Shown: positions 10,807 through 24,649 of the stretch, in pieces | Position numbering within the stretch: the first letter of the stretch is position 1 | Layout: every line of letters begins with the position of its first letter | From: Crocodylus rhombifer | Lineage: Eukaryota; Chordata; Crocodylia; Crocodylidae | Length of the DNA: 64,000 bases | Assembly (NCBI GenBank): GCA_038503035.1 | Contig: JAVSML010019116.1 | Span: 45,457 to 109,456 of the forward strand | Direction of reading: 5' to 3' | Made by a program: the position numbers and the translations under genes | The notes under the pieces: model-generated | What the model was told of the DNA's origin: nothing | The model's input: only the letters and a program-made list of their open reading frames with translations | Databases searched by the model: none

Positions 10807-13800
10807 CTATGGAAATAAAAAAATGCCATTAGGAAGACGTATAAAATATGCCTCGCCTTGAAAGTCCACACGTCTACCATACATGCATTTCTAAAGTCCA
10901 GATAACTAGGAACCAATACTACATAGTTCAAGAGGGAAGCAGTCCCCTCAGTTTAACTCTCTTAGCAAATGGCAGGAATATTCCAATTAGTCCCAACCTT
11001 GCTGATACATTGGATTTCTTCAGCTTAACCCAAAACTTGCTTTACAGGTACTCTATATCAAAGCAAACTTTGTTAGCTTTGCCTGTTGCCAACCACTGAA
11101 GCCTCTTTGTAATGCATCATGAGGAACTGATTTGTTGGAAACACCTCCTGCACACCTTCAAAAAAGCTTGTGAACCGTAACATTGTTTTACTGAAGAGCA
11201 CATACTCTTTTACAAATTAAAGATGATGCCACCAGAATCAGGTCAATGAAATCTCTCTGGACCTACTAATAGGAGCTGTAGCCTGCAATGCTGTCCTGGG
11301 AACTAGTTGGGTATCTTCATAGCAACTATAAGCAATGACAACCCAACAGAGTACAAATAGTAAGAAAACCTCTCACTAAGCTATATCAGTTTGTACTTTG
11401 TACTAGGGTTTAAGAGCCTCAATAACTACCAGTTCAGAGACTTTGACAGTGCACTAGTAGAGAAGCTGTTTTCAGTCCCTTAAATTGCAGCTTTCCAAAA
11501 CATTATTCGTCCAGGCTGAAATTTTCCAGCCCTGGTTTCTTCCCTGAAGACGTTTTTGGAAAATTTGAGCAACAGAAGTTCTACTCTGTACAGGGTCCAT
11601 GAGGTCATTTATATGAAAAGGGCATGCATGTGTGTGTGCACGTGTGCACACACAAACACACTTTAAATGGTTCAATCGCATGCAAAAAGAGATTAAGCTT
11701 TACATGAGCAATAGTGACAGATTTCTGAGCTAACAATGCCAAGTGCTTCAAGAATAATCAACACAGTGAATACAAATATAATGGACCATTAAAAAAAAAA
11801 AAAGACATGCAAAAAAAGATACAAGATGATACCAAGTATATAATGTTCACAATTTTGCATGCATTCGTATGTTTTTGCTTTTATTGAAATAAAAAGAGGT
11901 GCTGATCTCCATCCATACCTCCAGCCACCATGGTAATTATTTGAAAAATTCATAAAGAAAAGAATTACCACCAAGCTGCCAAACAGGAACCTTTTCCCAT
12001 AAATGTGAAGTAGTTAATTAGTCAGTAGTCACATGCAGCCAACCTAAAACCCAATCTCACACATCTGGATAATGGTTAAGACTCCCTAACAAACAATGCC
12101 TATCTAGCATGTATTAAAAATTAAGATCTTCAGGCTGTTTTGGGGAAACTCTGGAAATGACCCAGCAAAGGTGACTGCAGCTCTAGAACTCTGCACAATT
12201 CATACATAAATATATGGGGGGGAAGAGGAGGTTTTTCAGGTAGATAGATCTCAAATGATGTATACTTTGAATGTCAAAACACCGTAAAATCCACACAAAC
12301 CAACAGGAAGTCAATGCAGGTATAAGAACTGGTATTATATGCTTCCCTTCAATATACCCCACTCAGAGAACTTGGCCGGCAGACAGCTGTCAACAATAGT
12401 TGTTGGGACATATGAGGAATAGTGAAGGAAAGGGAATGTCTAGTTGTAGGCTTTAAATACATCCTCTGTCTCCTTAAGCAGGCAAGCTATTTCTGATTGA
12501 CAAGGGACCATTACCCTGCTCCAACTCAATTTTTCTTTTTGGAGTAACTACCCAGTTGTACTCATTCCCATCAGAAAAAAAATATAATAAAAGTTTAAGT
12601 TTTGAGTTTCTAAATTTTAGTTTTGATGTTTGTTTTTTTAAACTGTTAATACTTAGCTATGCTTCTTTCTGTTGTATTGAACAGTATAGTCATTTAAAAA
12701 TAATTACGTATACATTACATGTTATTAGGTAGTTTCCCTTTAAACAGAATTCAAATTCAAGCATCATAAAATGGCCAGAGAACAAAGAATTCGAGCCAAT
12801 TTAAAAAGTGATATAATGAACATCTTTATCAAACAGGTGGTTACAAATGGATACCAAACTTGTTGTTCTTCTCATGTTTGGAGTGCATTTCTGCATGTAG
12901 CAACAAAGAATTCAGGGCAGAAAGTATGTTTGACAACAAAAGTTACTGTTGCCAAATACAGGCAGTAAATACTTCCATTTTTCTCACTTCTTTTCAGAAG
13001 CCAATTACAGATGCTGACTGACAGCTTCCAGAATCTGTTGCTGCATGCTACACATACACACTAATTGCTAAAACACATGCAGATTAATTGTAACTGTGAC
13101 AAGATATTAAAGATTTCCCAAAAGCCAAGACAGCAGAAGACAAGCTTTGGCACTTCTCATATGTATAGTATAACTGGCTCAAATACACAGCAAGGCAAAA
13201 CATATCCTCATACAATCACATGCATATTAAAATACTCTTCAACCTGGAACAGACAAATGTAATTTATATCAGTTTTGCAAGCTCTTGTGAATTAAACAGG
13301 GATCAGGAATGGATAGATGGGCAACTATCACAGACAGTAGGCAGGTATTATTGCAATTTGCTCCTGGCCAGGAAGGTAGCCTTTAGCAAACATCTGCCTC
13401 AGGATGGACATAGCTGGACAAAAATGTAAATTGCTGAATCTTATGCCAATAAAGGTTTATCCTGATTTCTTCAAAAGCAATTCTCCATCAAAAGACGTGA
13501 AACTGCCTCCTCCTAAAGGTTCTCTCTTCTGCTGATTACTTTTTTTTCTTAACACACACATGCAAATTGCTTATTACTTTATGTAAATATTGTATGTCCA
13601 GAGTCGGAGAACATAAAAAATAAATGAAGTCCTTCTTCACAGAGCCTCTAAAACTATTCTTCTCTTCTGTCCGATATAAAAAGCTTAGTATGTTACCAAG
13701 GAATTATGTAAAATCTAGAGTATCCATCACTGCCCAGTAATCAAAGTTCTTCATTAAGGCCCTTCAAATTCCTGTAAACTAAGTTTCCATAAATGTATTT

Positions 13801-16800
13801 TTTCTTTAAACTGTCCAAGGAAACGAAACATTGCAAGCTTCAGCTTCACCTAACTTGCAGCTTTTATTGCAGTTTTTTTTTTTTAACCACTAAGGCATTC
13901 CTCTGATTCAAGGCACCATTCACTGAAGTCTTGATCAGGGCCAGCAAGTGAAACAGGGGATTAATGCTGTTCTGAAAAACTGAGCTCATTAATGTCATTG
14001 AAATTAGTTCTTCCCCATTATTCTTTTGCCCCACCCTAGTTTCCAGGGCACCAAATCTTTCAGAAAAGCTTTATTCATTCAGCTGAATAAAGATATTTAT
14101 AAAAGCACAGGGTTTGTTTTATCAATTTTAACTGCAGTGTACATCCCACATCCCTGACACTGAAAGCAATGTTTAACTGGAAAAGCCCTTATTTACACAT
14201 TAATAAAAAAAAAAGTACAGGAACCCATATTACATGGATTTTCACACAGAGCAATCACATATCCTAGTTGCTTAGCATACGATGAAAATGCATTTTGTCC
14301 TTGATTACACTGACCAGCTGGTAATTACCACAACTAAGCAAGAATGACAGTCAAGCAGTTTGAGAGAGTGGCTACAGCAAGTTCCTAAACCAACACAGAT
14401 AGGCAAGGCTGCTGTGTATAATTTACGTTTGGAAAAAACAGAACTGAACTGGATATTCACTCTGCTGAGGAATACGCTAGCAATAAAATACAGCTCTCTG
14501 TTTCATGCGTATAGTTCCTAATCCAGATTACAGTTACTTGATCTCAGCAGCAAGCTGCTACTTTGGCAACCTGGATTTTATTTTAAAAGTAATACTAAAC
14601 TGCAAGGGGCCATAAACTGAAGATGAGAAAATTAAACACACCTAGAGATAGTAAAAAACAAACAAACAACTGAAATATTTTTTCTACAGAGACAATTATC
14701 TTATATTTACCTAGTCTGAAGAACCCAAAATGCACTTATGTGGGTGAGAGGCTTGGAAAACATTAATGTTATAAACTATATAGAACTGGTCATGTGATTT
14801 ACCACTGCATGCAAAAACTATTTCCCTTAGTCTTTACTGAGGAGTTTATAACAGAAAACATAAATTGCATTATACTGATCAACTGTATTATATTGATCAA
14901 TTAAAAAAAGGTAGTTTTGCTATATCAAGAGGAATATTTCAAGACTGGCTGCAAACATATCTGGGGATGAGGCTGGAATGTATGTAGTCACCTAGGTACC
15001 AGTTTGTAATGTGCTGTTTGCAATAATTTTAGCTTGCATATATGAAAAACTACTGGCTGTTCCTTTACCACACTGTGACAAAGTGCTCCTAAGCTCTTTG
15101 GTCTGATCTATGTCTAACAGGGTCTGACAAGTCTCCAAACTTCCAGTCTGAGAAAACATAAGCCTCAGACTAGCGAGAGACTAAACCTTTGGGCAATGGT
15201 TCGGTAACCAACCAGACTCCAGAAAGACGTGATCAGACAGTTTCCGTTTAAACAGAATTCAAAGGATACTCCAGAAAGAACGTGAAGATTCTCATTCTGT
15301 GTATGCACAGTTTGTTCTTAGTTACTATAGCATGAAAAGAAGCTGAAACCACATTACAGAATGTGTTCTTCTAATATCACACCGTATCAAATTGACATCT
15401 TCATTAGATTTTTGCATCTCAAAAAATGCAGTTGGTGCAAACTGGTGTGGTCTTGACAATCTTGATTCCTCAACTCTACGCAGTATATAAATCCAACCAT
15501 CAGTTTAGAGTTTAGTCAAAGTGAAAGGACATGAACTGCATGAGCTCCGTTTTACTGTGAAGAGCAGGAGCCCAAAGACCAATTCAAAACAGTCTCTGCT
15601 GTGTAGGACGTCTACGTCCAGCCGCTGTAGCCTTTTAAGAATTTTTTCACAGACTTCCCTCTTCCAGGAAGCTATGGATGATGACAGATATCACCCAAGA
15701 TGATTTGCCCAGCAGAAGAATACATGGGTAATATCTGTGAGCAGATGTGAATGAATGTGTGCGATTCACAGCACTTTGAAAGTAGATAGTGGATGCTCAT
15801 CGCTGCCAGTCACAGACGTCAAGGTAGCACTCAGACTGCAGCATGAAACTGCTTGGCTGCTTCAAGTTTTATGTCTATTTTGAGCCGAACCCAAAGATCA
15901 GTGTCTAGGCCAAGGCCCTTAAAGAAAGAAAAACCCCAAAATATACAACAACAATATTTAAAGGGTCAGGAACTCAGCCCAATCATTTCTAACCACACAC
16001 TAAATGCAAACATACCACAGACATTTTGCTCTTAACAGAAAAAAAGCAACTTGACTTTGAGTTTACATATTTCTGGACTAAGTACAAAAAGAATGCTACA
16101 AGGTAACAACTGACCAAGCTGGGTAAAGGTATTAGACAGCAGGATAATTATCAGTAGGGCTGGAATGCAGAAGTTTCAGATTTTCTTTTAGAGGATGAGG
16201 ATGTCCATAATCACATTACCTGTGTCTTGTAACCAATGAACCAAAACTGTTCTGTCCAAGATTAAAATTTACTGATGCAATAAGGAGAAGAGCAAGTCCA
16301 GAAACTATGTTACTCCACTGATGGAAGTTGACACAGATAAATGAAAAAAATAATTAAATTGTGGGAGCTGTATCTGAGACATGGCTTATGGATGCATATA
16401 AAAAGCCCATCTCCATTAACTAGAGCATATCATCATCATGGACCATGATTAGCTGGAAATTCAGATTTATTAGGTTTTAAGGTAGAACTCAAAGCACTGT
16501 TTTATCCAGAAAAAACACACACACCTCAAACTTCTAGTGAGGAATTAAAACAAAAGTAATGTGATAATGTAACTTACTAAAAATACTGAAATAAAAGACA
16601 ATTTTAAACTACTTATCTACAAAAGCTAAAAAGAGTTGCTAATAAAAGCTTGAAACCTAGTAGTCTGAAGCAAAAATACCTGTGCCATCATCCCCAGACA
16701 CAGAACACATATATGCTCAAAGAAATAACTCCTGCAGTTTAAAGAAATACAATTTTATCTTGTAATTAACGACCTGTAACTTGCTTTATTTAAATCACTT

Positions 16801-16897
16801 TACATTTTTTGCTTTTGCTTATTTGTTCTATGCTTTCATTTCATTAGCCCCCCCCTTGCACTTTATGGCTTACAAACATCAAGTTATACTTAATCTC

Positions 16898-16907
16898 NNN
16901 NNNNNNN
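16898..16907. other. Assembly gap of 10 N
   Basis: Ten N bases lie within a T/C-rich stretch of the first coding intron. The true missing length is unknown, and a short homopolymer or pyrimidine repeat is likely there. Confidence 0.99.
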
Positions 16908-17745
16908 TACTCCCCTCTCCCACACGTTTTCCAGTCATTTCTCCCCCCAGTCCCAGGCTCCCAATACCACTCTTCCCTTTCAAAATTTATTCCAGTAATT
17001 TTTCCCTCCTGCCCACTTTCATTCCTAATTGTCAATGGACAACTAACCCCACCCCTCCCAGGGAAGGAAAAGCATTTTATGAAATGGGTAAGGTATAGAT
17101 CAGGAGAGAGATCAAGAATTTTTATTTTGCAAGTTACTTATAAACTTTGAATAACAAATCAAATGGTACGAGGTTGCCCACCTTTCATAAATTGCTGGGT
17201 TTAATACTCCTCGGTATCATATTTTTTTCAAATGAAACTAAGCATTTCTTGTAGATACTTTAATGTCTTCAAAAGGAAAGAGAGAAAAGTCTAAAGTATA
17301 TGGTGACAGAAGTGAGAGCCAATACAGGGAAAGTAGATGCAATCAAACATGCAATCTTATATAAAAGAGTCTAGATGAATGTGTATCACACCGCAATGCA
17401 TGCTACTGGAAATAATAAGTGTTTGGCACAACAAGCATAAACAGGCATCTGATTTGTTCTTCACAGTTAAATTTCAATTGCAGATAATTACCATTTGAAA
17501 TCCATTTGTACATTTAAGAATTAATTGTGCTTCATAAATGTTCCCGTGTTTTGCAACACAATTTATAGACTGTCTTCTTCACATCTGTATGTGATCCACA
17601 GATAAGTGGCACATTATAACTGGAATAACCCACAGACAAGCCGAGTCAAATCGAATCGAAACAAAACAAAACAAAATCCCCCAGATATCGCAGAAAGACC
17701 ATCAAAAATATTTAAACATTGATTTTAAAATGTACATCATATGGT

Positions 17746-17763
17746 GGGGGGGGGGGGGGGGGG
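17746..17763. repeat. Poly-G tract, 18 nt
   Basis: An uninterrupted run of G in the intron. Runs like this are prone to sequencing-length error and could form a G-quadruplex. Confidence 0.95.
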
Positions 17764-18796
17764 AAATCACTCCTGAGTTCAGGTGGAAAAGCCAAACCTA
17801 ATTATGAAAGTTCAACAAAGTAATGCTAAAGGACATACTGACCTTACCAGCCTGTTCCGCAGCACCCACAGCTGCCTCCACCCACCCACGTTCAAAACTA
17901 AATAAAACCAAACTCTTTATACTTCTTGCATTTTAGCAGGGCCTGGCCTTGAAAGCCATCCCACTTCCTCTCCTACTCAAAACTGCCAGAAGCTCAGATT
18001 TGCACCCTGGGGAAATGGGCATTAGAAATGATGCCTGTGCCATATCAAAGATACGAACACAATCTCTCCTCCAACTGAGGGCTCTAAAACCAAGAAAGAA
18101 GGATTTTTTATTTATTTATTTTTTAAATGGGGCCGCTAAAACATATACTGCCTCCAGACAAGTTTAAATGGCCAGAGTAGCCTTGGAATATTCTAGTTAC
18201 CGTCATATTCCCCAATGTTGTATACTTGGTAGAATATAAGAAACCTACAGACAGCTTAAAAAAAAAAGAGAAAGTCTAGAGCCCGAGAGGAAAGAACGAT
18301 GAAAACAGACAAAGTACAAAATGTAACATTATAAACTAAGTTCCACCGCCATCATTTTCAGAAAGGATGTCAGAACCGTTTTCTTTTGTTTTTTAAATCA
18401 GAAATATTATTTCTATGTCTAATGGTAGTGACTTCTTTTAAAAGACGTTTCTTCTGCATGTTAGTAATTTGTCTGTACATCTAAGGAAGTCTTAAATTTA
18501 TAAAACAGTTTTTATCTAGAAGGACCCTGAATACTTTACCTACATAGAGTTCAATTAAAATTGGCACCAGACTTGCATTCTAATGCAAACAAGAGTTGAA
18601 CCATAAAAATAAGAATATTTACCCCTCTTAAGTAAGAAAGCAGATGCTGACAGAACTGAGATAACTTATCACAACTCTGTTCAACTTTAACACAGTGACA
18701 AAAACCAACAGCTGAATTGAAGTTAAGCTTCCACAACAGAAGTCCAGCATCCCAAAGGCACAATGCCTTTCAAATATATTCTATGCATGTTAATAG

Positions 18797-18995
18797 TTTC
18801 ATAGTAGCTAGGGTCAGGAGGGCCCTGAACAGATCATCTAGCCTGACTCCCTGCCACAGGCAGGAATGAATGCTGGGCTCACAAGACCCCAGCCAGGTGA
18901 TCATCCAGCCTCCTCTTGAATTTGCCCAAGGTAGGGGTGAGGACCACTTCCCTGGGAAGTTGGTTCCAGATTTTGGCCACCCAGTAGCGTGCTAT
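18797..18995 (-). mobile_element. CR1 LINE 3' end fragment
   Basis: On the minus strand the end of the CR1 ORF2 is readable (KIWNQLPREVV, FKRRLDDHLAGVL), followed by the CR1 tail: GGCAGGGAGTCAGGCTAGA, a GATCTGTTCAGG-type block, then CTAGCTACTATGAAAC at the end. It is heavily 5' truncated, as CR1 copies usually are. Target duplications are not evident. Confidence 0.88.
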
Positions 18996-20129
18996 ATTAC
19001 TGTCTTGCACCAACCATTTATACCCAATGTAATACTGCCCAATAGTTGAGCAAAATAGCAAGACTTCAAAAGCCCCCCCCACACACACATATCCTTATTC
19101 TCATGACAGTGAAATGAATCCATGGACTGAAGTCTTGTGTAAATTTTTCCACATGCAAAAAAGGTTGTGCTTACTCCGAGTGAGACACGAAACCCTTTTA
19201 CAGTCAATGTGGTACCTGCAAGTATACTTAGTAGTGTATTGCATGCTCTCTATGGTAAAAAAAAGACCAAAAATATTAAAAGAACACAGATTCTAAATGC
19301 TAGTTTAGAGAAAGAAGAAATCCAAAGACGACCCTTAACTACATGATTTAGGATCAATATTTTGAGTATAAGCTCTACTGTATGCTGATAAACTCATTCT
19401 TGTGTTGGCTTTTTCTAGCTGTTAATAAACCCATTTACAAAAAGGGAAGGGTCCTTTTGATCTCTTCCCAACTCTTTATATGCAGATGGAATCTGAAGGC
19501 AATTTAAAAACTTGTGTGGGAGTGGGAAATGAAAAAGCTTTGGGAGGGAGGAGGGACATTTCTGGACAGCCAAAGTCAGATGGTTAATGTATGAATAAAT
19601 CAAAAAGATTTAAAAGCCTATAGTTGAAAGAGTTGCAAATAATTTCTAAATCTCTCTCCTAATTTTAAGTTGAAAACCATCCCTGCAAAGTCATTTTCAT
19701 ACATACAGGTAATCAAAAGGAATTTGTTTCATACCAAGGCTACATAGCATGCGGCAGCATGCTGGAAAGGACAGTCACTTGAGGTAAGCACTGTTTCAGT
19801 ATACATCTGTTTGTGAGCAGCAACCTCCCTGAGAGGTTGTTTTAGGAAATTTCTAAAATGTAGTGTCCCTGAAAAGCATCTGGAGCCAAGGTTAAATACA
19901 GGGTTGTGCACATACAGCTGTCTGAGTTTCCTCTCTCTCATAAACCCAAGTATCCTATCAGAATAAAAATCTTAAGGAAGAGGGGAAGGCACAACGATGG
20001 CAAGATGGCATTCTCAGACAAGCTGTAGATGTAATATTAAGTGACTGTATTGGCTTTCTTCAAAGTGGTCCATTTCCACTAGCAAGAGCCTAGTAAGCAC
20101 CACACAGGATGGAAGACTAAGCCATTCTA

Positions 20130-20285
20130 ATTATACAAAAACTGCCTTCCTCGTTATATCCTGGTAACCGGAACCATGCTGAGGGGTGCTTTAGTCTCTA
20201 GGTGGTACCACTGAAGTCAGTGGTACTTTTTGAGGAGCAAGGTGTTACTCCAGCATAAGTAAAGATATAAAAATTTGGCCCCAAA
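20130..20285. repeat. Possible ancient amniote interspersed repeat
   Basis: The segment CTGAAGTCAGTGGTAC, then GTTACTCCAGCATAAGTAAAG and TTTGGCCCC resembles a class of old amniote repeats with GAAGTCAATGG-type and tttggcccc-type ends. The family cannot be named from reading alone. Confidence 0.35.
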
Positions 20286-23200
20286 AGACCACCACATCTA
20301 GATACCGAACACTACCAGAAAGTCAATAAATAGCCCACAAGTGGGAGAAAGACAAAGGACAGCTTTCTGGATGGATAATGCCCAAACTATTACTAAAGGG
20401 ATACAACATTTCCACTGATAACACCCAAACTACTAAGGCCATACAAGGATCCATGCATTTTTTTACTTCCAACTTCTACATCATTGATACTTCCCTCCTC
20501 CCTGACAAAATCAATCCCTTTGAGCTGGTGATAGCCACATACATGCTGAACAAATGGTAATTAGAGAGCTGGGCTTAAAAGGGCAGCTTTTCCCACTGTC
20601 ATTTTAAATGGATTTTCCTCTCAATTTGTTCAATCAATAAACATATTATGTTAATTATTTTGCATAGACTACATCAACCAACTGACTAATAACAACATTC
20701 AAGTTGCAGGTCAATACTGACCCTTGTCCATTTAGAAATGGAAGTCGTTCAAGTGGCTGTTGAGCATGCTAAAAGGCTACAACAAGATTGACTATCAATA
20801 TTGAAGAGCCATCAGAACCTATCTGCACTGCATGAAGGTCATTTGAAAACTGGATGCTGGAACATGCACCAAAAAGGGTTCATTAACTTCTGAATTACAC
20901 AAGTAAAATACTGTTTTTGTACAACTCCTTGGAGAAGTCAACTTCAACATAAAATACATTTTTGCATTAAACCACTTACTGGGGAAAAAACTGACAGTTC
21001 TTTTATAGGTTTTAAAACTTTGTTCAAACATAAATTAGTGACCTAAACTCATTTACTGTCCCTTCCAATGGTTCAGAATGGATACCTCGTGGGGTTTTTA
21101 TAGGCCATTACATCACCCAATTTTCAAAGTAGTAGAACAAGCCAACCCTTTTTAATTGTTCCATAATGGTTATAATGCTGCTGCTTAAAATATTTGAGGT
21201 CTTAAGAACACAAATTGTCCAGAACCAGAGAAAATCTGCCAAGTATCAGAACACTTCCATGTGCCAAATATGAAGCAGGTCTGGAAAATCATGCACTCAC
21301 TCCCCCACTTTTCATCGACTCAACGAGAACACACTGAAAAACGCAGTATGTATATAACACAGGATTAGTTTGAAAACTGCCATGAAATAAGTCTTTGATT
21401 TGCCAGTACTTAAGGTGGTGGGGGTTTTTTTGTTTTGCTCTTGAAAAAAAACGAAAGAAACGAACGAACTATATTGGTAGCACTGGAAAATAATAGTTTA
21501 TATTAGGCAAGATTGCCACTCCAGACTGAGGTTGCAAATAATCCCAGCAGATGAACTGAAAGCTCCCAAGATCAATGTTTTACAAATTACTATTTGTGGA
21601 AGGAGGTTACTATGTTCATGTGCTCTACTTAAATGATTTGCACTAATGAATTAAATCTGGTCCCTATATGGTATTCTTCGCTGACCCTATTTTGAGTTTT
21701 GCTGAATTTGCACACATATCAGCTGTGCAACAAATTTTATAATGGCATGCTCCTGGTTATTCAAACTACACATGCCTCATTTGCTGAGCAATTTATACAG
21801 CTTTTGTATAGAGAGAAGCAAGAAAATGTGAGCTTTCAAGCACACTCATTGTGTATGTTACTCTAATGACATATCTTAATGTCTTTTCAATAGCACATAT
21901 TCTGAGATAAATCTCCATTTAACTGAAACAGTTAAATTAGTCTTCTTATGTTTGTACTTCACTTTTCACCATGTTTTGGGTTTGATGGGAGTGTTTTAAG
22001 TTTAGTCAATATTAGTAGGACCTAAAGCACAAAATCTCACTTGCACTGCAGGCTGAACTTGGATAATCCATTGAGAAGTATCGTTCTGAAAGAGACAGCT
22101 AATAGCTTTGGAAAATCGGCAATCTAGTGCAGGGGGCACCCAGAGGGAAAACTTCAAAGCTTGCTGGGCCAGCCCGCACCATCACTACTTACTTCGTTTT
22201 GCATTTAGCTAGATGTCTCTGGGGAAGCCACAAAGGCTTTTGGATAAACTGGGAATAAACTGCAGTATGGTCTTCCAGAGTATATACACAGTTGAACTCT
22301 GACAATTCACAGGCAAATTCAAGTGCATGTTATTTGAAAGGTAAAAAAAACTCTGCTGCACTTACAGAGTCTTGGATTCAATTTATCCAGCTGTTATCAT
22401 ATGGCAGCAGTGATCCATAGCAACAAATAAGTTTTTCTTCACCACTAAAATCAAATGTGTTCATGCTGAACTTACCAGTCTTCCCAACTAGTTTGTTCGT
22501 CAGGTACCAATACGAAAAAGCAGAACAAGCAAACCTAAGTGCCTCCCCAAAAAATCAGGCTTTGTAGAATTTCTGAATACAGCACTGCAGAATCTAAAAA
22601 TCTTGCTCTATTTTTTTTTTCCAAGTGTGGCAGAAAGGAGAATTGGGTTTGATCCTATATTCAGGCAGACAGGTCCAGTAGAACTCGTGTACCAGCCGAC
22701 TCTTCATTAATAACAAGAGGTAGCATACTTTAGGAAGGATGATTTATATGCAATGTATTTTGGCCCAAATGGGAATAAGGTTCTCTTGACTGGCATCTCA
22801 AAGAGCAGCTTAATAGGTGGCAGAAGTTACACTATTGGTCATATAATGTTTGCAAACAAAAAAAGTACTTTGTTAAAAATATACATACACCTTTCATTCA
22901 GTACAAAGAGCTTAACAGAAATCCGAGGGTAACTCACTGAACGTGATGTGGCACCACCCTGAACCACTGCAAACATCACCTACTACCACATTTTAACGCG
23001 TTGACTTTTACTTGCCAATTCCCTGATATTCTAAACTAGGCATATTGTACTTAGTCTTCTGTGTAGATACCTTATCTTTCAGCCTCTGTAAAAGGCCAGA
23101 TACAGTTACGGCTTGACAGAAATGTTTGAGACTAACCTTCAGTGGCAGAATGTTAGGGCTAATGCTACTCCAGGATTAGGTATTTCAGAATGTTTCAAAC

Positions 23201-24618
23201 CCCTCCAAAAAAAGAATTTTTACTTGTTGAAATAATATTGATTACAAAGCTCAGAAAAAAGCAGAAGTAACTTTACTCTGCTGATCCTAACTTTAGAACT
23301 CACTGGATTCAACAGCCAGCAATTGAAACGATACATTCCTCTCCAATACTCTTAAATCAGCCCTTCCAAGCTAAAGGTGCAAATACAGAGCAGTTTACAA
23401 GCAGTATCCTCTTATCCCCTGAAAAGGCGAGAAGAGTTTAGTAGTCTGACCATTTGACTCGCACTGAAATTTTCTAAAAATTCAATAAACAAAAGCAGTG
23501 GTATAATTAAATTGATATGCAGGATTAAGAATATTAGGAGGGCTACTAGAACATCTGCCAAAAAGTAGGATATATGTAAATGAGAGGCTAGTATAGGCTC
23601 TCAGTAAAGAAGCAAATAAAGTAGAGCAGTAAGAAAGGCACTTTCTAAGGGGGAAGCATGCTCTGATCCATGGAGTTAAAACAGATTAGTAGAAACCTGG
23701 CTGTTACCATAGGGGGGAGGAGGAGGAGGATAGCTCTGGAGCCTGGGGAAAGTGGAATGCAGGGTGGGGAAAGGAAACAGACACAGAGCTTGGAGCTAAA
23801 GCTGGTTTTGGGTGGAACCATTTTAAAGCCAGGGTGTAGCCAGGGAATAAGTGTCTGGGTTTACAAGAATCATTTCAGTTTCCAGAGACTTGAAAATAAC
23901 TGAACCTAACCCTTTAATAACGGAAATTTAAAACAGCTATTACAGTTAAGATTGCACACCATTAATTTCATTAACCTGCAATTCTTGTTAAGTGAAGGAT
24001 CTTCTTCAATGAAGAGTCTGGACTAAAGACATTCTGGATAAACGACACAAGGTTCACTGAATTTTTTTGCTTTGTTCTAGAGGGTTGCTACATAAAGCAA
24101 AACTGATATTCATTCAATTGAACACACTGCTGTATATTACAAGGCAGAGTGGACCAAAAGACAATCGAAAGCTCTGAGCAGCTTCAGCAGGCAGTGCAAT
24201 GCAGAACAGGGGGTGATTTGGCTGATTTAGTTGCTGAGGAGAGAATTGTGGGGGTGGCATCTCAGCACCGAATCTGTAACCCCTACAGGTCTGGCAGCAC
24301 AGAGAAAGACTAGCATCACCTGTCACCAGATTTTACAAAATGCAGAATTATTTCACAAAGTTAAGCATGCTATCACTTGGACAGATCTGATAGCAAGGTA
24401 GACTGCAATACCCTGTACTATATTAGAATACTGGCTTAATTGCTACATTCTCCCATCTGTTTTTGATTAATTTCCTTTTTCAAGGTGGTATGCTATGTGA
24501 AGATCAAGTATATGCATGTGTGGGAGACATCCAACATTATGTTAGCACAACTCAGATTTTCATCCCCTCAGTTTCTAAACCCATGTTAGATGTAAGATGC
24601 CAATACCTGAACTCAAAA

Positions 24619-24645
<27 letters not shown>
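24619..24645. repeat. (CA)n microsatellite
   Basis: About 13 perfect AC dinucleotides. The flanks are A-rich. Confidence 0.95.

Positions 24646-24649
<4 letters not shown>

Noticed and set aside
16781..17098. 105-codon plus-strand ORF across the N gap
   Set aside because: It reads through unknown bases in a pyrimidine-rich tract, and its Pro/Ser/Phe-rich product is a composition artefact.
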